NCBI GenBank assembly: GCA_002786915.1
Contig: PCUV01000103.1
Coordinates: 1-64,000 of the forward strand
Origin: Comamonadaceae bacterium CG12_big_fil_rev_8_21_14_0_65_59_15
Lineage (GTDB): Bacteria; Pseudomonadota; Gammaproteobacteria; Burkholderiales; Burkholderiaceae_C
Direction: 5' to 3'
DNA: 64,000 nucleotides
The position numbers and the translations under genes are program-made. Shown one piece after another: positions 38,053-46,923 of the stretch. How positions within the stretch are numbered: the stretch's first letter is position 1; the number at the start of each line of letters is the position of its first letter. Below the pieces are notes generated by a model, which ran no database searches, had not been told where the DNA came from, and saw only the letters and a program-made list of their open reading frames with translations.

Positions 38053-41000
38053 TCAGGGAATGAATGGGGTAATCGCTATCGCTTTGGGGTTCCCCCCCGA
38101 CGATGCCGTCGTACCCGCAGTCAATACGCCGGAAGTCTGATCAATGCTGTACACAGACACGTTGTTTGAACCGAAGTTGGTGACATAAGCAAACTTGTTA
38201 TCCGGGCTCACCACCACGCTTGACGGGTTGGTGCCTGCTGTTGCCGATGTACCGCTGGTTAGTGCCCCCGTCGTCATATCAACGCTATAGACCGACACAT
38301 TGCCGGAGGCATAGCTCGGAACATAGGCGAAGTTCCCATTGGGCGACAGTGCCATAGAGTACGGTTGCGATCCAGTAAAGACGTCGTTTCCGGCCGTGAG
38401 GGTGCCATTGGTCTGGTCAATGGCATAGGGGGTCAAAGAGGCATAGCCAGAAGCCAACACATAGAGGTATTTGCCCGCAGGGTCAACTGCCGATGCACGC
38501 GGTGCATTTCTTACCACTGGTTGAGCGACCGTCGTCAGTGCCCCGGATGCCGCGTCAACCGTATATGTCCTGACGCTGTTGCCTCCGGTCGTGCCCGCCT
38601 GGTTCGTCACATAGGCGAATTTTCCGGTGGGATCAAGCGCTATGGAACTTGGCGTCGGGCCGGTATAGCCCAAAAGCCCAGTATCGGTCAGTGCGCCCGT
38701 GACAGCATCCACCGAATAAATGGACACCGTATTGGCTGTCTTGTTTGTCACGTACACAAATTTACCGTCAGCGCTCACCCTGATATAGGAAGGCGCGGCG
38801 CCCGCAGCGACCGGCGTGCCCGCCGTCAGCGCACCCGTTGCCTGGTCTATGCTGAACACCGACACATTATTGGAGCCGCTGTTGGCAACATACAGCGTCT
38901 TGCCGTTGGGATGCACCGCAACCGATACTGGTGTGCTGCCCGCCGTTACTGCCGTGCCTGCCGTCAGTGCGCCAGTGTCAGTATTCACGCTGAATACTGA
39001 CACATTGTTCGAGTTGGCGGTGTAAACGAAAAGCTTGGGACCGGTGCTTGGGGCCACCGGGGTTACGGTAGCCGCCGTCGATGCGATCGATTCACCGATG
39101 GCGTTCAGCGCCGTCACAATGAAGTAATAAGTGGTGCCATTGCCCAGCCCGGTAACTGCCGAACCAGAAACTGCGCCCGTCACTTTCGTGCCTGTTGCAA
39201 TGGTTACACCTGACGAACTGCCGTAATAAAGGTTGTAACCTGTTGCCCCGCTAACAGCATTCCAACTAACCGTAGCCTCACCATCGCCCGCCAAGGCAGC
39301 AGCCCCTGTTGGGGCGGAGGGTGGGAGTGCCGGTGTCGCGGTAACCGCGTTGGAGGCTGCGCTCTCGCCACCGTCTGACACTGCCGTGACAATGATCGAA
39401 TAGGCCGTAAAGTTGCTCAGCCCGGTGATGGTATAGGGCGAAGTGACATTGATAACAGCCGTGGAATTAGTGGTGCTGATACGCGTATTGTTCAGGTAAT
39501 ACAGGTTGTAGCTGCTCGCCCCGGTGACCGCTGGCCAGTTCACCGTGATCTGACCGTTTCCGGCGGTGGCCGTGACGCCCGCTGGCTTGCCCGGAATCGG
39601 TGCTTCAGGGATGGCGCTGATGACGTTGGATATTTCTGTTTCCACGCCACCCATTTCCCCAGTGATGAAGAAGTAATAGCGCGTACCGTTGACCAGCCCG
39701 GTAACTGTTGACCGTGAATTGATGGCGTCAAAAGCAGCATTGGCAATTTTCGTGGCGGTCGTCTTGGTGATGCCGGACGAAGTGCCATAGTAAATGTTGT
39801 GTGTCGTTGTAGCGCTGCTGAGGAAACTCAGCGTAACCTGACCATCACCGGTTGATACTTGGGTAGAAGTGATCTTGCCTAGGTTCTTGTCGAACGCATA
39901 GCCAACTTGCACCGGGTTGGGCATACTCACACCGAAGAAATATTCCCCGGCACCCAGTTGATAGTGCACATCTGTGCCCCATGCCCAGGTTCTACCATCT
40001 GTGGTGCGCGCCAAGCCATGTCGCGTCCCGGTGGAGATGGACGTAACCCCGGTCAAGCCGGCAACCTGAATGGCTATATGACGGTCGATATTGCTGCCAT
40101 CGCCCAATTCGCCGAAATAGTTGTAACCCCAGCTCCACAACGTACCGTCCGCCTTGATCGCGAGCGCACCGTTTTCGCGTGCAGCGATGGCGGTTACATT
40201 GCTGAGTCCGCTGACCTGCACGGGAACGTTCTGATTGTTTGTGGTGCCGTTCAGCAACTGGTAGGTTCCATCGCCCAACTGGCCATCGAGATTGCGCCCC
40301 CACGCCCATACAGTGCCGTCGTTTTTCAGCGCGACACTGTGATCCATGCCAGCTGCGACGGCAGTTATGCCGGTCAGCCCGGATACTTGAACCGGCGTCA
40401 GGGAGCCGACGCTGAAAGCCCCCGTGCCCAGCTCGCCCCACGGGCCGTCGCCCCACGCCCAGACAGTACCATCCGATTTCACCGCTAAGGAATGATGCAG
40501 CCCGCCGGCAATGGCAATGACATTGGCAAGCCCGCTTATCTGCACTGGAGTGGGGCGGTTCGTCGTCGTACCATCGCCCAACTGGCCTTTGCCATTCAGA
40601 CCCCATGCCCATACCGTGCCGTCTATCTTGAGGGCAAGGGTATGCTCTGCTCCCGCAGCGATGGCTTTCACTCCGGTAATACTCACCTGAACGGGCGTCG
40701 AACGAGCGGTCGCAGTTCCATCCCCGAGCTCATAGAGGTCATTGCGCCCCCAGGTCCAGACTGTGCCATCGGCCCTCAGGACAGCGCTGTGCGAATAGCC
40801 TGCCGATATAGCAACCACGGATGTCAGTCCGCTGACCTGGGTGAAGACGCTGGTGGCAGATGTACCATCGCCAAGCTGCCCATAGGTATTTTCGCCCCAG
40901 GCGCTGACTGTGCCATCCGAGTTCATCATGACGGAAAAAAATTCACCTGCCGCCAACTGGGCACCCGTTGCAGCAACATTGCCTGCCCCGCCCCCCGCAT

Positions 41001-41631
41001 AATTGACCCAGAACCCGCTCCCGTTATCGAGCATACCCGAGCCGAAGTCCAGGTAACCTTTTCCAGCGATGTAACTTGCCAATGAATTGTTCGCCGCCAG
41101 ACTGGGCGCATAAAAGTACCACTTGCTTTGCGGGTTGTCCCACGCCCACAGCGTAGTCACGTTGCCCACGCGCGTGCTGAATACTGCAGGCGTCACAGCG
41201 TCCCCCGTAGCAGAAAGATTCCACCCCGTCGTCAGACGGTCTGCCGTCAGGGATTCACCCGTCCCACTCTGACTGCCGAGCAACAGCGGTGTCGATGCAT
41301 TGACCCAGTAACCCTCACCAGGATAAATGCTGTCGAGCACGCTATAACCCTTGCCTGAGGCGTAGGTTGCCAGGGTATCATTAGTGTCAAGCGAAGGCGC
41401 GTAAAACGCCCATGTGCGGTTAGAAGCATTCCACTTCCAGACCGTGACGATACCGGCTTGCCCGCCGAAGATAGTCTTCGCGTTGATCGGCGTGCTCAGG
41501 CTGTTGCCGACCAAATTCCAGCCGGTGGCAAGGCTGAGCTGATAAGTGATGGTGGTAGCCTGGGCAACGACACTGCACAGCAACACCCCGCAGGCGATCA
41601 AACGCAAAAACAACCTGAGCAAGCTTTTCAT
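38053..41631 (-). CDS. Large secreted RCC1-repeat / fibronectin III / beta-propeller protein
   Basis: A 1192-residue exported protein with a mosaic build. A signal peptide covers residues 1-25 (LRLIACGVLLCSVVAQA). Two repeats of about 100 residues follow, each opening GWNL and containing WAFYAPSL or WYFYAPSL with GEGYWVN or GSGFWVN. About seven RCC1-type repeats occupy residues 225-560 (DGTVWAWGxN..GQLGDGT pattern). Three fibronectin type III-like domains lie at about 590-870 (NGTTYYFIVTALNAIGES and similar). Seven YVTN/lactonase-type blades cover about 870-1192 (NVSVYSIDQTSGVLTAGT pattern). A strong AGGAG precedes the ATG at 41631. No sortase, autotransporter or membrane anchor is visible. 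Function is unknown; extracellular binding is plausible. It lies between cluster 1 and its decayed copy. Confidence 0.85.
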   Translation of the reverse strand: MKSLLRLFLRLIACGVLLCSVVAQATTITYQLSLATGWNLVGNSLSTPINAKTIFGGQAGIVTVWKWNASNRTWAFYAPSLDTNDTLATYASGKGYSVLDSIYPGEGYWVNASTPLLLGSQSGTGESLTADRLTTGWNLSATGDAVTPAVFSTRVGNVTTLWAWDNPQSKWYFYAPSLAANNSLASYIAGKGYLDFGSGMLDNGSGFWVNYAGGGAGNVAATGAQLAAGEFFSVMMNSDGTVSAWGENTYGQLGDGTSATSVFTQVSGLTSVVAISAGYSHSAVLRADGTVWTWGRNDLYELGDGTATARSTPVQVSITGVKAIAAGAEHTLALKIDGTVWAWGLNGKGQLGDGTTTNRPTPVQISGLANVIAIAGGLHHSLAVKSDGTVWAWGDGPWGELGTGAFSVGSLTPVQVSGLTGITAVAAGMDHSVALKNDGTVWAWGRNLDGQLGDGTYQLLNGTTNNQNVPVQVSGLSNVTAIAARENGALAIKADGTLWSWGYNYFGELGDGSNIDRHIAIQVAGLTGVTSISTGTRHGLARTTDGRTWAWGTDVHYQLGAGEYFFGVSMPNPVQVGYAFDKNLGKITSTQVSTGDGQVTLSFLSSATTTHNIYYGTSSGITKTTATKIANAAFDAINSRSTVTGLVNGTRYYFFITGEMGGVETEISNVISAIPEAPIPGKPAGVTATAGNGQITVNWPAVTGASSYNLYYLNNTRISTTNSTAVINVTSPYTITGLSNFTAYSIIVTAVSDGGESAASNAVTATPALPPSAPTGAAALAGDGEATVSWNAVSGATGYNLYYGSSSGVTIATGTKVTGAVSGSAVTGLGNGTTYYFIVTALNAIGESIASTAATVTPVAPSTGPKLFVYTANSNNVSVFSVNTDTGALTAGTAVTAGSTPVSVAVHPNGKTLYVANSGSNNVSVFSIDQATGALTAGTPVAAGAAPSYIRVSADGKFVYVTNKTANTVSIYSVDAVTGALTDTGLLGYTGPTPSSIALDPTGKFAYVTNQAGTTGGNSVRTYTVDAASGALTTVAQPVVRNAPRASAVDPAGKYLYVLASGYASLTPYAIDQTNGTLTAGNDVFTGSQPYSMALSPNGNFAYVPSYASGNVSVYSVDMTTGALTSGTSATAGTNPSSVVVSPDNKFAYVTNFGSNNVSVYSIDQTSGVLTAGTTASSGGNPKAIAITPFIP

Positions 41632-41748
41632 GCAACTCTCCTTCCGAAGTCAAGGAAAAAAAGAATGACCAACCAAATAGTTGGGATGCAACGCCATTAT
41701 TAATCGTTAATCGTTCATGCGTTACGGTTGCAGTGAAAGCCTGACGGC

Positions 41749-42273
41749 TCAACCGGTCTTGATGCGCCGACGCACGGCGGTCAAGATGCCGCGCAAAATG
41801 TCCAAGGGCGGTGGCGGGCAGCCCGGCACGGTCACATCCACCGGGATCACATTGGCCACGCGGCCACAGGTGGCGTAGCTTTCGCCAAAAATGCCCCCAT
41901 CGCAGGCGCAGTCGCCCACCGCCACCACCAGCTTGGGCTCGGGCACCGCGTCGTAGGTACGTTTCAGGGCCGTTTCCATGTTGCGCGACACCGGCCCAGT
42001 CACCAGCAACAGATCGGCGTGGCGGGGGCTGGCCACAAAGCGGATGCCCAAGCCTTCAATGTTGTAGTAGGGGTTGCCCAGCGCGTTGATTTCAAGCTCG
42101 CACCCGTTGCACGAACCGGTATCGACCTCGCGGATCGTCAGCGCCTGCCCCAGAATGTCGAGCAGTTCTTGCTGGATGCGCGACGCTTCCAACTGGGAGG
42201 TATCTCCAATATCTGGTGCCGCCTCGGTGCGAATACCCGATTGGGCGATTTGTTTAACGACCTTCCAAATCAT
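41749..42273 (-). CDS. hyfI: Hydrogenase-4/NuoB-like small subunit of Ehr-type complex 1
   Basis: This subunit should carry the single 4Fe-4S cluster next to the large subunit. The 174 residues keep four cysteines in the NuoB/HyfI pattern: GSCNGCELE (two), AVGDCACDGG and VPGCPPPPLDIL. LLVTGPVSRNMETAL and NVIPVDVTVPGCPP are family signatures. The ATG at 42273 overlaps the hyfG stop (ATGA); an upstream in-frame start is rejected for that reason. It is last in cluster 1. Next to AVGDC there is an extra Cys (CAC), where cluster 2 reads CGAC. The electron donor is unknown because no ferredoxin-like hyfA or hyfH is present. Confidence 0.9.
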   Translation of the reverse strand: MIWKVVKQIAQSGIRTEAAPDIGDTSQLEASRIQQELLDILGQALTIREVDTGSCNGCELEINALGNPYYNIEGLGIRFVASPRHADLLLVTGPVSRNMETALKRTYDAVPEPKLVVAVGDCACDGGIFGESYATCGRVANVIPVDVTVPGCPPPPLDILRGILTAVRRRIKTG

Positions 42274-43856
42274 AGGTCTTGGCCCGAGTAGCTGAGGTTG
42301 AATGACTTGTTGATCAAGGGAAAGTCGGCGACGATATTGCCCATCACGGCGTGCTGCAATACCGGCCAGTTTTGCCACGAAGGGTCGTGCAGGTGGCAGC
42401 GCGCAATGCGTTTTGGCTGCGTGTCAGCGGAGAGCTCCAGCGCCACAAAAATTTCGCCACGCCAGCCTTCGACCCAACCGGCACCAACCGTCGCATGGGA
42501 CGGCAACACCACGCTGGTCTGAAACGCGCCGTGCGGCAACTCGCACAAGATGCGCTGGATCAGACGCAGCGCTTCAAACACCTCATCAAAGCGCACCAAC
42601 ACGCGTGCCGCCACGTCACCGTTGTGGTGCGTGGCCATCGCCACGTCTAGCTTGTTGTAGGGTTCAAACGGGTGGTCGCAGCGCAAGTCCCAGGCCTGGC
42701 TGCTGGCACGCCCGGCCAGACCGGTCAGGCCCAGGCGCGCGGCCAGCGCCGGTTCAACCCGGCCGGTGGTCATCAGCCGGTCTTGCAGGCCGGCGTGCGC
42801 TTCGAAGATGTCGAACATACGCTGCACTTCAATCTCTATGGCCTTGCAAGACTGCAGCATGGCGTCGGCCTGCTCGCGTGTCAGGTCGCTGCTGACACCG
42901 CCCGGTAGCACACAGTCCATCATCAGGCGGTGTCCAAACGCCGCTTTGGAACCGCGCAGCCAGTCTTCGCGCAGGCGGGAAAACTGCGCCAGCGCAAAGG
43001 CAAAGGCGGCGTCGTTACCGACCGCGCCCAGGTCGCCCAGGTGGTTGGCAACGCGCTCGCGCTCGAGCATCAGTGCGCGCAGCCAGCGCGCGGCGGGAGG
43101 AATGTCGCAACCGGCGGCCGATTCCAGCGCCATGCAGTACGCCCAAGCGTAGGCGACAGTGCTGTCGCCCGATACACGCCCGGCCAGCCGATGACCCTGC
43201 AACGGCTCAAACTGCGTCATGCGTTGCTCAATGCCTTTGTGCGTGTAACCCAGGCGCTGCTCCAGCCGCAACACTTTTTCGCCCACCACCGAAAAGCGGA
43301 AATGCCCCGGCTCGATGATGCCCGCGTGCACCGGGCCCACGGCAATCTCGTGCACACCGTCGCCTTCCACCCGCACAAACGCGTAATCTTGCAACGGCCG
43401 CGCATCCACCGGCGGCAACGCCTCGGGCGGCTGCAACAGCGGAAAAAAATCTGCCGCCCAGGCACCGTGGTTGAGCCACGCACGCTCATCGGTCATGCCC
43501 TTGGCATGCACGTTGGACAGGTCGGCGGCGGCGCGCTGCATGCGTGCGGCCGCCGGGAAGATGCCCGACAGATCCGGGTAGCTCAAGCGGCCGTGGTGCG
43601 GCGCAAGCGGCAGCGCCAGCCAGAACAGGCCGTCAAGCGTGACATAGGCAGCAAATATGGCCTCAGCCCTTAATAATTCTGGGCTGGAAGCTCCTGATTG
43701 AATAGCTTTGGAGGCCCACAACGCCACCAGGCGGCCGCCTTCTTCACGTACCGCTTCAGCCGCCGCCAACCACTGCCCCGGCGTCACGTTGCCATGCCAG
43801 ACGGGCACCGGCGCGGGCAAGGGTGCAAAGTCAAGTTCCAGACCAGGTATCTTCAT
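42270..43856 (-). CDS. hyfG: NuoCD/HyfG-like large subunit of Ehr-type complex 1, lacking NiFe ligands
   Basis: The 528-residue protein aligns with the fused NuoC-NuoD type large subunit of group 4 hydrogenases: VGPVHAGIIEPGHFRF, YTHKGIEQRM, ERERVANHLGDLGAVGND. The L1 site, which should be R-x-C-G-x-C-x3-H, reads GRVSGDSTVAYA, so both Cys are Ser and the His is Tyr. The C-terminal L2 D-P-C-x2-C is absent; the end reads DFPLINKSFNLSYSGQDL. No NiFe centre can form, as in energy-converting hydrogenase-related (Ehr) complexes. The N-terminal NuoC-like part is more eroded than in cluster 2 and lacks the D-R-P-E-R-H signature. It overlaps hyfI and lies three bases after hyfF. Confidence 0.92.
   Translation of the reverse strand: MKIPGLELDFAPLPAPVPVWHGNVTPGQWLAAAEAVREEGGRLVALWASKAIQSGASSPELLRAEAIFAAYVTLDGLFWLALPLAPHHGRLSYPDLSGIFPAAARMQRAAADLSNVHAKGMTDERAWLNHGAWAADFFPLLQPPEALPPVDARPLQDYAFVRVEGDGVHEIAVGPVHAGIIEPGHFRFSVVGEKVLRLEQRLGYTHKGIEQRMTQFEPLQGHRLAGRVSGDSTVAYAWAYCMALESAAGCDIPPAARWLRALMLERERVANHLGDLGAVGNDAAFAFALAQFSRLREDWLRGSKAAFGHRLMMDCVLPGGVSSDLTREQADAMLQSCKAIEIEVQRMFDIFEAHAGLQDRLMTTGRVEPALAARLGLTGLAGRASSQAWDLRCDHPFEPYNKLDVAMATHHNGDVAARVLVRFDEVFEALRLIQRILCELPHGAFQTSVVLPSHATVGAGWVEGWRGEIFVALELSADTQPKRIARCHLHDPSWQNWPVLQHAVMGNIVADFPLINKSFNLSYSGQDL
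43651..43710. repeat. Repeat-like A/T-rich segment in the hyfG N-terminal region
   Basis: ATATGGCCTCAGCCCTTAAT and ATAGCTTTGG flank a short hairpin (CCCAGAAT/ATTCTGGG-like). It encodes SKAIQSGASSPELLRAE, about seven residues longer than the matching part of the cluster 2 protein, and resembles the dispersed repeat seen in moeA. Confidence 0.35.
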
Positions 43857-43859
43857 CGC

Positions 43860-45314
43860 CTAGCCTCCCAGCATCGCCGCAGCCTGCACGTACCAGCCGT
43901 TCAGGTAGGGCGGAATAAACAAGCCCAACGCCAAACCCAAGGCCAGGTGCACAAACACCGGCACCAGCGCGGGCGGATGCGCCAGCGGTTTCAGCGAGGT
44001 GTCCCCAAACACCATGGGCAGCACGCGGGCCAGAATCGAAGCAAATGCCACGCCCAGGCCAATGAACAAGAAGGGTGTAGCCCAGGGCTGCTCGCGCATG
44101 GCGGTGGTCAAAATCAAAAACTCGCTGGCAAAGACACCAAACGGCGGCATACCCACAATGGCCATCACGCCCAGCATCAGCCCCCAGCCCACCGTGGGGT
44201 TGACCTTGATCAGGCCACGGATCTCGCTCATCACCTGCGTGCCCGCTTTTTGCGTGGCGTGTCCCACAGTAAAGAAGATGGCCGACTTGACCAGCGAATG
44301 CACGGTCATGTGCAGCAGCCCGGCAAAGCTGGCAATTGGCCCACCCATACCAAAGGCAAAGGTGATCAGGCCCATGTGCTCGATCGATGAATACGAGAAC
44401 ATGCGCTTGACGTCTTTCTGGCGCGACAGGAAGAATCCGGCCACCACCACCGACACCAGACCAAAGCCCATCATCAGTTGCCCGGCGATGGGCGTGCCCA
44501 CCGATCCGTCGGTGAGCACCTTGCAGCGCAACACCGCGTACATGGCCACGTTGAGCAGCAGGCCGGAGAGCACAGCCGACACCGGTGTCGGGCCTTCGGC
44601 GTGCGCGTCGGGCAACCAACTGTGCATGGGCACCAAGCCGATCTTGGTGCCGTAGCCCACCAGCAAAAAGACAAACGCCAGCGACATGATCGTTGGGTCG
44701 AGGTGGCCCTTGATGGTCGACAGACTGGTCCATAACAAGGTGGCGTGCTCCGCGCCCAGCACTTTGTCGGCCGCCATATAGACCAGGATGGTGCCAAACA
44801 GCGCCTGGGCAATGCCCACACCGCACAAAATGAAGTACTTCCAGGCCGCTTCCAGGCTCGACGGGGTGCGATACACCGACACCAGCAGCACGGTGGTCAG
44901 CGTGGCCGCCTCCATGGCGACCCAGATGATGCCCAGGTTGTTGGTGGTAAAGCCCAGCAGCATGGTGAAACTGAACAACTGGTACATGCTGTGGTACAGC
45001 CGCATGCGCGGCGGCGTCATCTTGCCGTGGTCTTGCTCCACACGCATGTACGGGCGCGAAAAAATCGACGTCGTCATGCCCACAAACGCGGTCAATGTGA
45101 CCAGAAAGACGTTCAGCGGATCAATGAAGAACTGGTCGTTCCAGACAAAGAACGGGCCGTCGTTGATGACTTGCGCGGTCATCACGCACGACGCCACAAA
45201 AGTGCCCAGACTGAACAGCACGTTCACGTCACGTGCCCACGCCTTGTGCCCCACCAGCGCCAGCGCACCACCACCCAGCAGCGGAATCCCCAGCACGAAC
45301 AACAACACGTTCAT
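43860..45314 (-). CDS. hyfF: HyfF/NuoN-like antiporter subunit of Ehr-type complex 1
   Basis: A proton-pumping type membrane subunit of 484 residues with about 14 spans. It carries the antiporter signatures of complex I: a Glu in the fifth span (VAMEAATLTTVLL), a Lys in the seventh (LLVGYGTKIGLVPMHSWLPDAHAEGPTPVSAVLSG), and MFSYSSIEHMGLI. The stop overlaps no gene but lies three bases from hyfG; its start overlaps hyfE (ATGA). The conserved charged residues suggest it still moves ions although the large subunit cannot be a hydrogenase. Fragments of this gene are found in the decayed copy at 37378-37925. Confidence 0.92.
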   Translation of the reverse strand: MNVLLFVLGIPLLGGGALALVGHKAWARDVNVLFSLGTFVASCVMTAQVINDGPFFVWNDQFFIDPLNVFLVTLTAFVGMTTSIFSRPYMRVEQDHGKMTPPRMRLYHSMYQLFSFTMLLGFTTNNLGIIWVAMEAATLTTVLLVSVYRTPSSLEAAWKYFILCGVGIAQALFGTILVYMAADKVLGAEHATLLWTSLSTIKGHLDPTIMSLAFVFLLVGYGTKIGLVPMHSWLPDAHAEGPTPVSAVLSGLLLNVAMYAVLRCKVLTDGSVGTPIAGQLMMGFGLVSVVVAGFFLSRQKDVKRMFSYSSIEHMGLITFAFGMGGPIASFAGLLHMTVHSLVKSAIFFTVGHATQKAGTQVMSEIRGLIKVNPTVGWGLMLGVMAIVGMPPFGVFASEFLILTTAMREQPWATPFLFIGLGVAFASILARVLPMVFGDTSLKPLAHPPALVPVFVHLALGLALGLFIPPYLNGWYVQAAAMLGG

Positions 45315-45976
45315 GAGCGGTCGTCCTTGAGAGTTTCCAGGTTATGAATGTCGAGGTTGTCGAATTTTTCACGAATCTGGAACATGAACACACCCAAAAT
45401 CAGCACACCCACCAGCACGTCCAGTGCCACGCCAAATTCAACAATCATCGGCATGCCGTTGGTCACCGCCGTGGCGGCAAAAATCAGGCCGTTTTCCATC
45501 GACAGGAATCCCACCACCTGCGGCACCGCCTTGGAGCGCGTGATCATCATCATGAACGACAGCAAAATACACGCCAGCGCAATGCCCAGCGAACCGCCGG
45601 CCAGCGTTTCAGACAGGCGCGACACGGGGGCGGCCAGGCTGAAAGCCAAAATCACCAGTGCGATACCCACCAGCATGGTGGTGGGAATGTTAAACAGGGT
45701 TTCCACGTCCCAGCGCACGTTGAGCTTGCGGATGACCCGGTGCAACATCCAGGGGATGAAGATCACCTTGAGCAGCAACGTCAACGCGCCCGACACGTAC
45801 AGGTCGGGCTGATTTGTCACGTAGCCCAGCAAAAAAGACGCCGCCACCAGCGCCGCGCCCTGAATCATGAACAGATTGATCAGCGTCACAATGCGCCGCT
45901 GCGAGATCATGGCAAACGACAACAACAAAATGATCGTCGCCAGCAGGTTGATGATTTGCGGTACAAACTTGATCAT
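45311..45976 (-). CDS. hyfE: HyfE/NuoK-like membrane subunit of Ehr-type complex 1
   Basis: The 221-residue protein has about six hydrophobic spans in the HyfE pattern. PQVVGFLSMENGLIFAATAV contains the second conserved Glu of NuoK-type subunits, followed by VEFGVALDVLVGVLILGVFMFQI. At the position of the first Glu it reads ALACILLSF, without an acidic residue; the cluster 2 protein has IAIELLGM there. It overlaps hyfC upstream and hyfF downstream by four bases each. It likely lies between the NuoH-like and antiporter-like subunits in the membrane arm. Confidence 0.88.
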   Translation of the reverse strand: MIKFVPQIINLLATIILLLSFAMISQRRIVTLINLFMIQGAALVAASFLLGYVTNQPDLYVSGALTLLLKVIFIPWMLHRVIRKLNVRWDVETLFNIPTTMLVGIALVILAFSLAAPVSRLSETLAGGSLGIALACILLSFMMMITRSKAVPQVVGFLSMENGLIFAATAVTNGMPMIVEFGVALDVLVGVLILGVFMFQIREKFDNLDIHNLETLKDDRS

Positions 45977-46923
45977 CCGACCCCCAGCAACACGTTGACC
46001 AGCAGACCAATCACCGCCATCAGAAAGGCCGTACCCAAAAATTCCGGCACGCGAAACACGCGCATCTTGGCGCTGGCAGTTTCCACCGCCGCCAGCACGG
46101 CGCCACCGATGGCCAGCTTGAATACCAGTACCGGCAGGGCCAGTAACAATGCCAGTGGCGAGTTGGCTTCAGCCACGCCCCACGGAAAAAACAGCGCCAG
46201 TCCGGCACACGAATAGGCAAACAATTTCAAGCTGGCGGCCCATTCCATCAGTGCCAGATGGCGCGCCGAATATTCCAGAATCATCGCCTCGTGGATCATG
46301 GTCAGTTCCAGGTGCGTATCAGGGTTGTCCACCGGCACGCGCGCGTTTTCTGCCAGCGACACCATGGTGAACGCCACCCCAGCGAGCAACATGCTGGGGT
46401 AAATGGCCAGGTCACGGTGCGCCAGCGTTTCCACAATCGCCGTCAAAGATGTGGAACCGGTAATCATCGAGGCACAGAACAACACCATCAGCAGGGCCGG
46501 CTCGGCCAGAAAGCCCACCAACATCTCACGGCGCGCACCCAGCGTGCCAAACGCCGTCCCCACGTCCATCGCCGCCAGCGAAATAAAAACACGCGCCAGC
46601 GCAAACAAGCCCACCAGCGCAATCGCATCCGCTGCGGGCGACAGGGGCAAGTCAGTTGAAAGTGTCGGGATGATGGCGCAGGCCAGCAACATGCAACTGA
46701 ACACCAGATAGGGTGCGAAGCGGTACAGGGGCGAGGCGTGCTCGGCCATCACCGATTCTTTGTTAAACAACTTGTGCAACATGCGATACGGCTGCAACAC
46801 GCCCGGCGCGGATTTGTTTTGCAGCCAGTGCCGACACTGGTTGACCCAGCCCGTCAAGAGCGGTGCCAGCAACAACGCACACACCAGCGCCAGCAACTGC
46901 GAGAAAACACCCAACGCGCTCAT
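45973..46923 (-). CDS. hyfC: HyfC/NuoH-like membrane subunit of Ehr-type complex 1
   Basis: This 316-residue, eight-span protein anchors the peripheral subunits, as NuoH does. LLTGWVNQCRHWLQNKSAPGVLQPYRMLHKLFNKE is the typical first loop (residues 24-58). The third has AMDVGTAFGTLGARREM, and the acidic loop NPDTHLELTMIHEAMILEYSARHLALMEWA is the quinone-chamber signature of NuoH/HyfC. The ATG at 46923 overlaps the hyfB stop (ATGA), so an upstream in-frame extension is discarded. It overlaps hyfE by four bases. Confidence 0.92.
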   Translation of the reverse strand: MSALGVFSQLLALVCALLLAPLLTGWVNQCRHWLQNKSAPGVLQPYRMLHKLFNKESVMAEHASPLYRFAPYLVFSCMLLACAIIPTLSTDLPLSPAADAIALVGLFALARVFISLAAMDVGTAFGTLGARREMLVGFLAEPALLMVLFCASMITGSTSLTAIVETLAHRDLAIYPSMLLAGVAFTMVSLAENARVPVDNPDTHLELTMIHEAMILEYSARHLALMEWAASLKLFAYSCAGLALFFPWGVAEANSPLALLLALPVLVFKLAIGGAVLAAVETASAKMRVFRVPEFLGTAFLMAVIGLLVNVLLGVG

